DNA from: Streptomyces sp. NBC_01298
GTDB lineage: Bacteria; Actinomycetota; Actinomycetes; Streptomycetales; Streptomycetaceae
Assembly: GCF_035978755.1 (NCBI RefSeq)
Contig: NZ_CP108414.1
Coordinates: 8,804,001 to 8,868,000, forward strand
Length of the DNA stretch: 64,000 nucleotides
Direction: 5' to 3'
Below the pieces are notes generated by a model. That model was not told the DNA's origin and ran no database searches. It saw nothing but the letters and a program-made list of their open reading frames with translations. How positions within the stretch are numbered: the first letter of the stretch is position 1; each line of letters opens with the position of its first letter. This document shows, piece after piece, positions 26,812 to 35,962 of this stretch. The position numbers and the translations under genes are program-made.

Positions 26812-28034
26812 CCACCGACACCACCGACACCATCAACACCACCGGCACCATCAACACCACCGTTTCCGTACTCCCGTCCGCAGCCCCGTCCGCCCGTCAG
26901 GTCAGCCCGCCCGAGGACAGCCACGCCACCGAACTGGCCTTCCTCGCCGCCTACGACAACGGCCCCCGCCCACCCGCCTGGCTGCTGAGCCCGCGCGCCG
27001 TCGTCACCTTCGTGATGGGCAGCGCGGGCGAGGCCCTGCGGCTGCCCGAGGGCGCCGTGGCGCCTGACGGCGTCCCGCGCAAGCTGGTCGTCGAGCAGAA
27101 GTTCGTCGGCGATCGCGCCTTGGTGGAACGCTGCGTCGTCACCCTCGCGGGAGAACGCGGGCTGCTGCTCGTCGGCGAGCCCGGCACCGCCAAGTCGATG
27201 CTCTCCGAGCTGTTGTCGGCCGCCGTGTGCGGCACCAGCGGCCTGGTGGTGCAGGGCACCGCGGGCACCACCGAGGACCAGCTCAAGTACGGCTGGAACT
27301 ACGCGCTGCTCCTGGCCCAGGGCCCCACCCGGCAGGCCCTGGTGCCCTCTCCGGTCCTCACCGCCATGAACCGAGGCGCCGTGGCCCGCGTCGAGGAGAT
27401 CACCCGCTGCCTGCCCGAGGTCCAGGACGCCCTGGTCTCCATCCTGTCCGAACGGCGCATCGCCGTCCCGGAACTGGCCGGCAGCGTCGACGCCCTCGCC
27501 CATGCCGCCCCCGGCTTCACCCTCATCGCGACCGCCAACCTCCGCGACAGGGGCGTCTCCGAGATGTCCGCGGCCCTCAAGCGCCGCTTCAACTTCGAGA
27601 CCGTCGGCCCCATCGGCGACCTGGACGCCGAGACCGCCCTGGTACGCCGCCAGGCCCACGCGGCCGTCACCCGGGCCGGTGCCCCGTTCCAGGTGGACGA
27701 CGCGATCCTCGAAGCCCTCGTGACGGCCTTCCGCGACCTGCGGGACGGGCGGTCGGCCGAAGGCTGGGATGTCGAGCGCCCCTCCACTGTGATGAGCACC
27801 GCGGAGGCGGTGTCCGTGGCCGGTTCGCTGGCCCTGGCCGCCGCGTACTTCCCCGGCGACCGGGACGTGCTGTCCCTGCTCCCCGGGCACCTGCTGGGCG
27901 TGGTCCGCAAGGACGACCCGGCCGACGCCGCCCGGCTGCTGGGCTACTGGGACGGTGCGGTGCGCCGCCGCGCCGAGCAGGGTTCGGCGACCTGGCGCAC
28001 CCTGTGGGACCTGCGCCCGGTCCTGGAGAGCTGA
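26808..28034 (+). CDS. MoxR-type AAA+ ATPase, YehL-like
   Basis: A 408-aa AAA+ ATPase. Walker A is GEPGTAKS (residues 123-130), Walker B is AVARVEEIT (191-199), sensor 1 is IATAN (240-244) and the arginine-finger region is LKRRFNFE. TAGTTEDQLKYGWNYA, after Walker A, and the GPIGDLDAET element fit the MoxR/YehL subgroup. The first 40 residues are a Thr/Ser-rich, disordered stretch (TDTTDTINTTGTINTTVS). It overlaps the preceding stop (ATGA) and ends 4 nt before the next gene. MoxR proteins usually work with VWA-domain partners as remodelling chaperones. Here the partner is the following gene. ATPase function is confident. Confidence 0.93.
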   Translation: MTTDTTDTINTTGTINTTVSVLPSAAPSARQVSPPEDSHATELAFLAAYDNGPRPPAWLLSPRAVVTFVMGSAGEALRLPEGAVAPDGVPRKLVVEQKFVGDRALVERCVVTLAGERGLLLVGEPGTAKSMLSELLSAAVCGTSGLVVQGTAGTTEDQLKYGWNYALLLAQGPTRQALVPSPVLTAMNRGAVARVEEITRCLPEVQDALVSILSERRIAVPELAGSVDALAHAAPGFTLIATANLRDRGVSEMSAALKRRFNFETVGPIGDLDAETALVRRQAHAAVTRAGAPFQVDDAILEALVTAFRDLRDGRSAEGWDVERPSTVMSTAEAVSVAGSLALAAAYFPGDRDVLSLLPGHLLGVVRKDDPADAARLLGYWDGAVRRRAEQGSATWRTLWDLRPVLES

Positions 28035-28038
28035 CACC

Positions 28039-31000
28039 ATGACCGTAGCGTCCCCGTCCCCGTCCCCGTCCCCGGCCGCCACCGCCACCGCCACCGCGGA
28101 AGCCTCCGTCTCCCCGGCCGATTCCACCGCCCACGCCATGACTCCCGACGAGGCGGTGGAGGCCCTGACCGACCCCACCGCCCCGTACCTCATCGGCGTC
28201 CGCCACCACGCGCCGTCGCTCGCCGCCGTCATACCGGAACTGCTGGACGCGGCGAAGCCCGAGGTGCTGCTCGTCGAGCTCCCCGCGGATCTGCAGGAGT
28301 GGCTGCCCTGGCTCGCCCACGCCGACACCCGGGCCCCCGTCGCCCTGGCCGCCGTCCCCGCCGTCCCCGCCGGCTCCGGCAGGGACGGAGCCGGCGGGGA
28401 CGGGCGCGGGCCCGCCTTCTACCCGTTCGCGGACTTCTCTCCCGAACTCGTCGCCCTGCGCTGGGCCGCCCGCCACGACATCCCCGTGATCGCCTGCGAC
28501 CTTCCGCTGTCCGACCCGGCCCGGCACGAGCCCCGGCACCCGGCCGGAGCGGGCCTCGAAGGACCCGGGCTGCGGGAGGCGCTCACCGCCCGCCTCACCG
28601 GCCGTCCCGGCGAGGACCTGTGGGACCGCTTGGTGGAGACCACCGCCCCCGGCTCCCCGCCCGAGGCGCTGCGCCGCGCCGCCCTGCTCACGGGCTGGGC
28701 ACTGCGGCACGACGCCGAACGGGCCGGTGCGGTCGCCGAGTCGGACCTGGCCCGCGAGCGCTGGATGCGCGCCCGGATCGAGGAGGCCGTGGCCGCCGGC
28801 CGCCGGGCCGCCGTGGTCGTGGGGGCCTTCCACACCCCGGCGCTCCTGGGCCCCGGGCCCGGCCCGGGGTCGCCCGGAGAGGCGCTCCCCAGCGGTCCGG
28901 CCTGGACCGTCTCCCTCATCCCGTACACCTATCCGCTGCTCGACGAGCGATCCGGCTACCCGGCCGGCATCCGCGACCCCGAATGGCAGCATCTCGTCCT
29001 GGAGGCGGCGGGCCGTCCGGCCGCCATCGACGAGGCACTGCTCACCACGGCCGTGCGGATCTGCGGCGAACTGCGGGCGCAGGACCACCCCTCGGGGCCC
29101 GCGGACGCCCGCGAGATCGTCCGGCTGGCGGGCGACCTCGCCCGGCTCCGCGGCCTGCCCGCGCCCGGCCGCGGCGAACTCATCGAGGCCGTGCAGACCG
29201 TACTGGCCCAGGGCGAACCGCTCGGCCGCGGTCGCGCGGTCGCCCGGTCCCTGGAACGGGTCCTGGTCGGCACCCGCTCCGGCCGGCCCGCGCCCGCCGC
29301 CCCGCGCGGCGGTCTGGCACCGGCCGTGGAGGACGAGGTCGCGGCCCTGGGCCTGCCCGGCCCCGCCGACAGCGGCCCCGCCGCCCGCGACCTGCGACTC
29401 GACCCCTTGCGCTCGGACCTCGACCGCCGCCGCGAACTCCTGCTGCGCCGGCTGACGGTCTGCGGCATCCCCTACGCCACGTCGACGCCCGTCACGGGCG
29501 CCGGCGCCGGCGAGGCCGTGACCACCCGGTGGGAGGTCCGGTGGACCCCGGCCACCGCCGCCATGCTCACCGCCGCCGGAAACCGCGGCGTCACCCCGGC
29601 CCAGGCCGCCGAAGGCCTGCTGCGCGAACGGCGCCGCGCCGAACAGGACGACGGCGGGCCCACCGCCGCCCAGAGCATCGACGGCCTCGCGGAGGCCGCC
29701 GCCTGCGGACTGCCTGCACTGGCCGACGAACGGCTCAGGGAACTGGGCGGGTCCGTCCCGGCCACCGGCACGCTGCCCCAACTACTGTCCGCCCTCGGCC
29801 TGCTGGACCGCATCCGGGCCGGCCACGTCGCCGGACTCGGTCCGGACCCGGACCGCGCCGCGCGGTCGGCGGCGGTCGGCGAACTGCTCACCTCGGCCGC
29901 CGTCCGCCAAGTCGACGGCCTCACCGGCTCCGACGACCCCGAAGACGCCCGAGCACTGCTCGAACTCGCCCACCGCGCGGACGTCTTCGGCGGAATCCGG
30001 CTCACCGACGCCCTCACCCGGCTGGCCGCGGACGGCTCGCCCCTGATGTCCGCCGCGGCCGGAGCCGTCCGCGTCCTGCTCGGCCACGAGGACGCCCACG
30101 CCTTCGGTACCCGTACCGCGTCCTGGGTGGACGCGGCCACGGACGCCGCCACCCGGACCGCGCTGACCGGCCGCCTCATCGGCCTGCTCACCGCCGCCGC
30201 CCCACTTCTGGAGACCATGGCCCCCGTCCTCGACCCGGTGCTGGACCGCGTCACCGACCTCGCGGACACCGCCTTCCTGGACCGCCTTCCCGCCCTGCGC
30301 GGGGGCTTCGACACCCTCAGCCCCGCCTCCCGCGACCGCCTGCTCACGGCGGTGGAAGAACGGCTCGGCGACGCGGTCGGCCCGGTCACCGACACGGACG
30401 GCATCGACCCGGCCGCGCTGGCGCTGTGGACCCGCGCCGACCTCGCCGCCCGCGGGACCCTGGACCGGCTGGGCCTGCTGCCTCCTTCCCTTCCGGCGGG
30501 TCCCGACGTCCGCGGACCGTCCGCGCCCCCGCCGCATGACGGCGCTGACCACCCCGGCGAACCGTCACCGGTCCCCCTGGCGGAGCCCACGAGTCCTGAT
30601 CCGACCGGTACACCACCGCCCGTCCCCGGCCGAGCCCCGGCCCCGTTCGCCGCTGCGCCCGCTGCGCCCGCTGCGCCCGCTGCGCCCGCTGCGCCCGCTG
30701 CGCCCGCTGCGCCCGCTGCGCCCGCTGCGCCCGCTGCGCCTGGTGCAACGGCCGACCGCGCGGCCGTGCGGCGGGCCGGCCTGCCGCCGGCAGGATCCCC
30801 GGCGACGCCCGCCGCGCCCGCGGGAGACCGCGTCCTGGCCCCCGCCGACCGCTGGCGACTGGTACTCGGCCGCCGCGCCGACCAACTGCCCCCATCAGCG
30901 GCACCCTTGGCCACCGCACTGGACGAGCTGTACGGCAGCGGCCGCGGCGAGGGCTCCCGCGGCGAGCTCGGCGCGGGCAACCGCGGCGGCCGCCAGGCGT

Positions 31001-31935
31001 CCTACCCCGGCGTCCGCGAATGGTCCGAGGAACTGTCCGCCCTCTTCGGCCCCGGCATCCGGGAGGAGGTCCTCGCGGCGGCCGCCGCGGCCGGCCGCCG
31101 CGACGTCCTGGGCGAACTCGACCCCGCCGCCGTCCGCCCCTCCGTCGACCTGCTGCGCACGGTCCTCCAGCACGCGGGCGGCCTCCCCGAGGCCCGGCTC
31201 GGCGCACTCCGCCCCCTGGTCCGCCGACTCGTCGACGAACTCACCCGGCAACTGGCCACCCGGCTGCGCCCCGCCCTGACCGGAATGACGCTGCCCCGCC
31301 CGAGCCGACGCCCCGGCGGACAGCTCGACCTGGCCCGCACCCTGCGCGCCAACCTCGCCACCGCCCGCCGGACCCCCGACGGCAGCGTGCGGGTCATCCC
31401 GGAGCACCCGGTGTTCCGCTCCCGCGCCCGGCGCGCCGCCGACTGGCGGCTGGTCCTGGTCACCGACGTCTCCGGTTCCATGGAGGCCTCCACCATCTGG
31501 TCTGCCCTCACCGCCGCCGTCCTGGCCGGGGTGCCCACCCTCTCCACCCACTTCCTGGCCTTCTCCACCGAGGTCATCGACCTCACCGACCACGTGCACG
31601 ACCCGCTGTCCCTGCTGCTGGAGGTACGGGTCGGCGGCGGCACCCACATCGCCGCCGGGCTGCGCCACGCCCGCACGCTGGTGACCGTCCCGTCCCGCAC
31701 CCTGGTCGTCGTGATCAGCGACTTCGAGGAGGGCCATCCGGTCGGCGGGCTCCTCTCCGAGGTCCGCACCCTCGTCGGAGCCGGGTGCCATGTACTCGGC
31801 TGCGCGAGCCTGGACGACGCCGGCCGCCCCCGGTACTCGACCGGGGTCGCCGGGCAGCTGGTTGCCGCGGGGATGCCGGTGGCCGCCCTCAGCCCGCTCG
31901 AACTCGCCCGCTGGGTAGGGGAGAAGATCGCATGA
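28039..31935 (+). CDS. DUF5682-VWA fusion protein (YehM/YehP-like)
   Basis: A 1298-aa cytoplasmic protein. Residues about 40-800 match DUF5682: APYLIGVRHHAPSLAAVIPELLDAAKPEVLLVELPADLQ and AVVVGAFHTPALLG near the start. A (AAP)10 linker occupies residues 872-901. The C-terminal VWA domain carries a complete metal-ion-dependent adhesion site: DVSGS (Asp1143, Ser1145, Ser1147), Thr1202 in GGGTHIAAGL and Asp1228 in VISDFEEG. In E. coli the two parts are separate genes, yehM and yehP; here they are joined. The ATG at 28039, 4 nt after the ATPase stop, was chosen over an in-frame GTG/ATG at 27955. A metal-dependent adaptor for the AAA+ partner is the likely role. Confidence 0.9.
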   Translation: MTVASPSPSPSPAATATATAEASVSPADSTAHAMTPDEAVEALTDPTAPYLIGVRHHAPSLAAVIPELLDAAKPEVLLVELPADLQEWLPWLAHADTRAPVALAAVPAVPAGSGRDGAGGDGRGPAFYPFADFSPELVALRWAARHDIPVIACDLPLSDPARHEPRHPAGAGLEGPGLREALTARLTGRPGEDLWDRLVETTAPGSPPEALRRAALLTGWALRHDAERAGAVAESDLARERWMRARIEEAVAAGRRAAVVVGAFHTPALLGPGPGPGSPGEALPSGPAWTVSLIPYTYPLLDERSGYPAGIRDPEWQHLVLEAAGRPAAIDEALLTTAVRICGELRAQDHPSGPADAREIVRLAGDLARLRGLPAPGRGELIEAVQTVLAQGEPLGRGRAVARSLERVLVGTRSGRPAPAAPRGGLAPAVEDEVAALGLPGPADSGPAARDLRLDPLRSDLDRRRELLLRRLTVCGIPYATSTPVTGAGAGEAVTTRWEVRWTPATAAMLTAAGNRGVTPAQAAEGLLRERRRAEQDDGGPTAAQSIDGLAEAAACGLPALADERLRELGGSVPATGTLPQLLSALGLLDRIRAGHVAGLGPDPDRAARSAAVGELLTSAAVRQVDGLTGSDDPEDARALLELAHRADVFGGIRLTDALTRLAADGSPLMSAAAGAVRVLLGHEDAHAFGTRTASWVDAATDAATRTALTGRLIGLLTAAAPLLETMAPVLDPVLDRVTDLADTAFLDRLPALRGGFDTLSPASRDRLLTAVEERLGDAVGPVTDTDGIDPAALALWTRADLAARGTLDRLGLLPPSLPAGPDVRGPSAPPPHDGADHPGEPSPVPLAEPTSPDPTGTPPPVPGRAPAPFAAAPAAPAAPAAPAAPAAPAAPAAPAAPAAPGATADRAAVRRAGLPPAGSPATPAAPAGDRVLAPADRWRLVLGRRADQLPPSAAPLATALDELYGSGRGEGSRGELGAGNRGGRQASYPGVREWSEELSALFGPGIREEVLAAAAAAGRRDVLGELDPAAVRPSVDLLRTVLQHAGGLPEARLGALRPLVRRLVDELTRQLATRLRPALTGMTLPRPSRRPGGQLDLARTLRANLATARRTPDGSVRVIPEHPVFRSRARRAADWRLVLVTDVSGSMEASTIWSALTAAVLAGVPTLSTHFLAFSTEVIDLTDHVHDPLSLLLEVRVGGGTHIAAGLRHARTLVTVPSRTLVVVISDFEEGHPVGGLLSEVRTLVGAGCHVLGCASLDDAGRPRYSTGVAGQLVAAGMPVAALSPLELARWVGEKIA
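30652..30741 (+). repeat. Ten 9-bp coding minisatellite units (GCTGCGCCC)
   Basis: The unit GCTGCGCCC is repeated ten times head to tail, the last ending in T. It encodes Ala-Ala-Pro ten times as a stiff hydrophilic linker between the DUF5682 region and the VWA domain. The repeats are nearly perfect at nucleotide level, so copy number is likely to vary between isolates by slippage. Confidence 0.95.
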
Positions 31936-33695
31936 GCCAGCACCTGCCCGCCGTCGCGCCGGCCGTGACCGCCGAGATCGTCGGCGCGCTCTCGCCCAGG
32001 CTGCGCAAGCGGCTCGACGCCGCCATCACCAAGATCGCCGACCGGCCCGTCACCCGCGACGGAGACATCGTACGGATCGCGGTCGACGACGAGACCGGCC
32101 TGGAACTCCACGCCCCCGCCGGGGTGGTGGTCACGGCGGACGCGATCCGCTGCGGCTGCCTGCTGGCCCCGGACTGCCTGCACCGGGCGGCGGTCGCGTC
32201 CGCCGCGCCGGTGGCCGACCCCGTGGCCGGCCCGTCCTGTGACGCGGACTCCGGGCAACCGTCCTCCGGCGGGGACGCCGGATCACCGGAGCCGCCGCCG
32301 GCCGAGGAGAGCGCGGCCACCCCCGAGCAGCGGGCCGCGGCCGCCCAGCTCTGGGCCGCGGGCGCCGCCGTGCTCGACACGGGCATCGAAGGCGCCGGAG
32401 CCGTCCTGCAGTCCGAACTCCTGCGGGCGGCCCACACCGCCAAGCTCGGCGGCCTGCCCCGCCCGGCCGCGGCGGCCGTCTCCGTCGTCACCGCGCTGCG
32501 CTCCGCCCGCTCCGCCGACCCGGCCCACCGCCTCGCCGACCTCACGGCGGCCGTCCGCGAACTGCTCGGCACCGCCCACCGGCTGCCCGACGCCACCGGC
32601 CCCGAACTGGCCGCCCTGCGCGGCACCGCCCGGCAGACCTACGTACCGGAAGGATCCCTGCGCCTGTACGGCCTGTTCACCGAACCCCTGATCACCGCCG
32701 ACGGCTACGCGGGCGCCATCACCTGGACCGCCGCCGCCGACGGCCGTCTCTACACCGTCTCGGACATCGCCCCGGGCGGCCCCGGCCGCGCCACGGCGGC
32801 AGCCGGGCGCACCGTACGCCTGGGCGACACCGCGCTCACCCACCGCCAGCTGTCCCACGCCGGGCTCGCCCTGTCGGGGGCCACCGTCTCGCCCACCGGC
32901 CGCCTCGGCGCGGGCGCCGGGAGCAAGGCGGTCCAAGCGGCGGGCGCGGCCTGGACGGACGAACCCCTCGCCGCCCTGTGGGCCCCGCCGCCCGCCGGAC
33001 AGGTCGCGCGCGCCCTCCACTCCCAAGCTCCCGGTGCCGACCTGCTCTTCCTCGACGTGACGATCCTGGGCCCCGTCCGTGAAACCGGCGGCGACTGCCT
33101 CCTCGCCACGTCCTGCGACGACCTGACGCTCCGCCTCACCGCGGCCCACGACCATCCCGCGCTGGCGTACCGCGACAACCTCCGGATGCTGGCCACCCTG
33201 CCCGGCACGCGCCTGCGCGTCGTCGGCCGCCTCGTCCCTGACTCCCGACCCACCCTCCAGCTCCTGGCGGCCGCCCATCCGGCGGATCCCACCCGGCGGG
33301 TCGACCTGGGCCTGGACCGGCTGCAACGCGCCGACCTCCCCTCCGCCCCGCCGACGTCCGTCGCACAGGCCCCCACCGGCCGGGGGGCGGACCCGGCCCC
33401 CCTCCACCTCCTGCGTCGCCGCCTCGAACAGGCCGTCGCCGCCGGACGCCCCTTCCTGTCCGTCCCCGGATCGCTGTCCACCGACGCCGGGCGGCTGCGC
33501 CGCTCGGCCTTCCCCACCGCCGCCGACCTTCTGGCCGAACTGCAACGCACCGCGACCCGGCGCGCCCGAGACCCCTTCGGCCGCCTGCTCCCCGCCGACC
33601 CGACCGACTTCGCCCGAGCCTGGCTGGGCGCGGCCCTGTACGCCGAAGCGGCCGAGACCTCGCTGTGTGGCGCGGCGTGGCAGCCGGACCGGTGA
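31932..33695 (+). CDS. SWIM zinc-finger protein (YehQ-like)
   Basis: A 587-aa protein whose start codon overlaps the previous stop (ATGA). The SWIM motif Cys74-x-Cys76 ... Cys82-x-His84 appears in IRCGCLLAPDCLHRAAV, so it should bind zinc and nucleic acid or protein. The rest is helix-rich (RAAAAQLWAAGAAVLD, LADLTAAVRELLGTAHRL) with a beta-rich middle (GLFTEPLITADGYAGAITWTAAADGRLYTV) and a further C-terminal section ending in ARAWLGAALYAEAAETS. This is the arrangement of E. coli YehQ and its relatives. Together with the ATPase and VWA protein it completes the module. SWIM binding is inferred from the family. Confidence 0.87.
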   Translation: MSQHLPAVAPAVTAEIVGALSPRLRKRLDAAITKIADRPVTRDGDIVRIAVDDETGLELHAPAGVVVTADAIRCGCLLAPDCLHRAAVASAAPVADPVAGPSCDADSGQPSSGGDAGSPEPPPAEESAATPEQRAAAAQLWAAGAAVLDTGIEGAGAVLQSELLRAAHTAKLGGLPRPAAAAVSVVTALRSARSADPAHRLADLTAAVRELLGTAHRLPDATGPELAALRGTARQTYVPEGSLRLYGLFTEPLITADGYAGAITWTAAADGRLYTVSDIAPGGPGRATAAAGRTVRLGDTALTHRQLSHAGLALSGATVSPTGRLGAGAGSKAVQAAGAAWTDEPLAALWAPPPAGQVARALHSQAPGADLLFLDVTILGPVRETGGDCLLATSCDDLTLRLTAAHDHPALAYRDNLRMLATLPGTRLRVVGRLVPDSRPTLQLLAAAHPADPTRRVDLGLDRLQRADLPSAPPTSVAQAPTGRGADPAPLHLLRRRLEQAVAAGRPFLSVPGSLSTDAGRLRRSAFPTAADLLAELQRTATRRARDPFGRLLPADPTDFARAWLGAALYAEAAETSLCGAAWQPDR

Positions 33696-33853
33696 GTCCC
33701 GGCAAGGCGGCGGTGGCATCCGGCGGCGGGCACTCGTAGATATCGAGGTCGAGGTCGACTGCGACCTCGACGAGCAGCTGCTCGTACCCCCGGACCGACC
33801 CGTCTCGGCGACGACCTCAAGAGCGAGTGACCAGCCGAAGACCCAGCACCTTC

Positions 33854-34516
33854 TCAGGCCGGGCGGACCAGGCGGTTGTCGTGGGCGAAGACCACGGCCT
33901 GGATCCGGTCGCGGAGTTCGAGCTTGTGCAGGATCCGCCCCAGATGGGACTTCACGGTCGCCTCCGCGAGGTACAGCGCGGCCGCGATCTCGGCGTTGGA
34001 CAGGCCGCGGCCGACCTCGACGAGCACCTCGCGCTCACGGGCGCTCAGCCGGTCCAACCGCTCGTCGCGGACGGCGGCGCCCCCGTCGGGCAGGTGCGGA
34101 CGGAAGTCCTCCAGCAGGCGCCGGGTGATCCGCGGGGAGAGCGCCGCGTCGCCCGCCGCGATATTGCGGATCGCGGTGAGCAGCTCCTCCGGCCTGGTGT
34201 TCTTCAGCAGGAAGCCCGAGGCTCCGGCGGCGAGACCGGCGAAGGCGTACGCGTCCAGGTCGAAGGTGGTCAGGATCAGCACTCTGCTCCGCGGGGAGAC
34301 CTCGACGACCTGTCGGGTCGCCTCGATCCCGTCCGTCCCGGGCATCCGGACGTCCATGAGGACGACATCGGGCCGCAGCTCCCGGGCGAGGCGGACGGCC
34401 TGGGCGCCGTCCGCGGCCTCGCCGACCGGTGTCATGTCGGGCTGGGCCTCCAGGACCGTGCCGAAGGCCATCCGGAGCAGCGCCTCGTCGTCGGCGATCA
34501 GGATGCGGATCGTCAT
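33854..34516 (-). CDS. LuxR/NarL-type response regulator
   Basis: A 220-aa DNA-binding response regulator. The receiver domain has Asp9-Asp10, the phospho-acceptor Asp55 in LMDVRMPG and Lys105 in GFLLKN. The C-terminal GerE domain (LSAREREVLVEVGRGLSNAEIAAALYLAEATVKSHLGRILHKL) completes it. The ATG at 34516 overlaps the 3' end of the sensor kinase gene by four bases, so the kinase is translated first and the two proteins are coupled. It is convergent with the SWIM gene. Targets are unknown. Its receiver and HTH are quite similar to the response regulator at the left edge. Confidence 0.95.
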   Translation of the reverse strand: MTIRILIADDEALLRMAFGTVLEAQPDMTPVGEAADGAQAVRLARELRPDVVLMDVRMPGTDGIEATRQVVEVSPRSRVLILTTFDLDAYAFAGLAAGASGFLLKNTRPEELLTAIRNIAAGDAALSPRITRRLLEDFRPHLPDGGAAVRDERLDRLSAREREVLVEVGRGLSNAEIAAALYLAEATVKSHLGRILHKLELRDRIQAVVFAHDNRLVRPA

Positions 34517-35667
34517 GCGGAGCCCGCTCCGCAGCTGTGGAGGAGGAGTCGGGTACGGACGCTCCAGCCGCCGCCCGGAAGCGGTCCGGCCCGCAGCATC
34601 CCCCCGTAGGCGGCCGCGCGCTCGCGCATGCCGGGGATGCCGTGGCCGGACGGTGCGGCTCCGGGCCGCGCCGGGCGGGGGCCGCTGTCGGTGACTTCCA
34701 CGCCGACGGCCTGGGGCGAGCACTCGACCAGGACCGTCGCGCGGGTACCGGCGGGTGCGTGCTTGAGGGTGTTGGTCAAGGCTTCCTGCACCAGACGGTA
34801 GACGGTGAGTTGCGCGGTGGCGGGGACGTGGGTGTGGCCGCCGCGGACCTCCAGGCGGGTCGGTAGCCCGGCGGCGCCCATCTGGTTGGCCAGAGCCTCC
34901 AACTGGGTGATGCCCGGCGGCGGGTGGCGCTCCGCGTCCCGCTCGCCGGCCCGCAGGACGCCCAGCGAGCGTCGCATGTCGGTCAGCGCCTGCCGGCCCG
35001 TCTCGGAGATCTGCAGCATCGCGGCGGTGGCCCGCTCCGGGGACCTGTGCTGGGCGTAGACGGCGGCGTCGGTGAGCGCGACCATGACCGACAGGTTGTG
35101 GGTGACGATGTCGTGCATCTCGCGGGTGATCCGGGCCCGCTCCTCGGCGACGGCCAGCCGTGCCTGCTGCTCCTGGTGCAGCGCCACCCGGTCGGCCCGT
35201 TCCTGCACGGCGGCGAGGTAAGCCAGGTTGGTCCGCACGTTCACACCGAGGACGGCTGCGGCGACGACCGTCGCGGAGAGCGCGACGAAGGGGGTCAAGA
35301 ACGCGCCGTCCGGTACCCAGCGCAGGCAGGCCAGCACGGCTCCGGCCTCCACGACGGCACCGGCGAAGAGCGTGCCGCGCCGGTCCGTGTGCGTGGCCGC
35401 CGTGTAGAGGGCCACCAGCAGGGCGACGTCCGCGAGCAGTTGGACGTCCATCGACCACTGGACGAAAGCCGCGGCCGCGACGGCGGCGAACACCGCGAGC
35501 GGGGCCCGGCGCCGCCACAGCAGGGGGAGCGCCAGGGCGGCGGTGAGCGCCGCGGCCACCGGCAGCTCCCGCGCCGGGTAGGTGGTCACGACGTTGAGGA
35601 GGAGAAGGATCGGCAGCGCCGCGTCCCACACCAGGGGCGGTACCCGGTCCCGGTGGCGCACCGTCAC
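34513..35667 (-). CDS. NarL-type sensor histidine kinase
   Basis: A 384-aa membrane histidine kinase. The first 145 residues have four to five hydrophobic helices (AALPILLLLNVVTTY, VAAALTAALALPLLW, PLAVFAAVAAAAFVQW, ALLVALYTAATHT, LSATVVAAAVLGVNV). The H-box is REMHDIVTHNLS with His185 as acceptor. The N-box is VQEALTNTLKHA, and the G-box is GHGIPGMRERAAAYGG, a HisKA_3/HATPase pair. There is no extended sensor domain, so the signal is probably sensed within the membrane. It overlaps the response regulator. The upstream divergent region (35668-35962) must contain its promoter and that of the hydrolase. Confidence 0.94.
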   Translation of the reverse strand: MTVRHRDRVPPLVWDAALPILLLLNVVTTYPARELPVAAALTAALALPLLWRRRAPLAVFAAVAAAAFVQWSMDVQLLADVALLVALYTAATHTDRRGTLFAGAVVEAGAVLACLRWVPDGAFLTPFVALSATVVAAAVLGVNVRTNLAYLAAVQERADRVALHQEQQARLAVAEERARITREMHDIVTHNLSVMVALTDAAVYAQHRSPERATAAMLQISETGRQALTDMRRSLGVLRAGERDAERHPPPGITQLEALANQMGAAGLPTRLEVRGGHTHVPATAQLTVYRLVQEALTNTLKHAPAGTRATVLVECSPQAVGVEVTDSGPRPARPGAAPSGHGIPGMRERAAAYGGMLRAGPLPGGGWSVRTRLLLHSCGAGSA

Positions 35668-35962
35668 ACCTCCCCGTCGATCGGTCGTCTTGGCGGCCCG
35701 ACCGGGACCGTCAGCGCGTACGTGCCGAGCCTAGGCCGCTGGGGCGGCGGTGCGCATGAGTCCATCGTCTGACCGCACCCTGCCGGGGTACGACCGCAGG
35801 ATGAGGCCCACCACCTCCCGCGGTCGCAGAGCGGCTGCCGGGCGGGCGTGACCGCATGCCACTCCGGTCGCACGGCGGCCCGCCCGGGTTGCGACCGGAG
35901 TGGCAACCGGCGGCGACCCGCGACCGATTCGGCGGCGCGGACCCGGCGTCGAGCATGGCCGG

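Noticed and set aside
27667..30539. Long open frames in other frames and strands across the ATPase and VWA fusion genes
   Set aside because: They run across two gene boundaries and encode Arg/Pro/Gly-rich text without motifs, while the chosen frames carry Walker and MIDAS residues.
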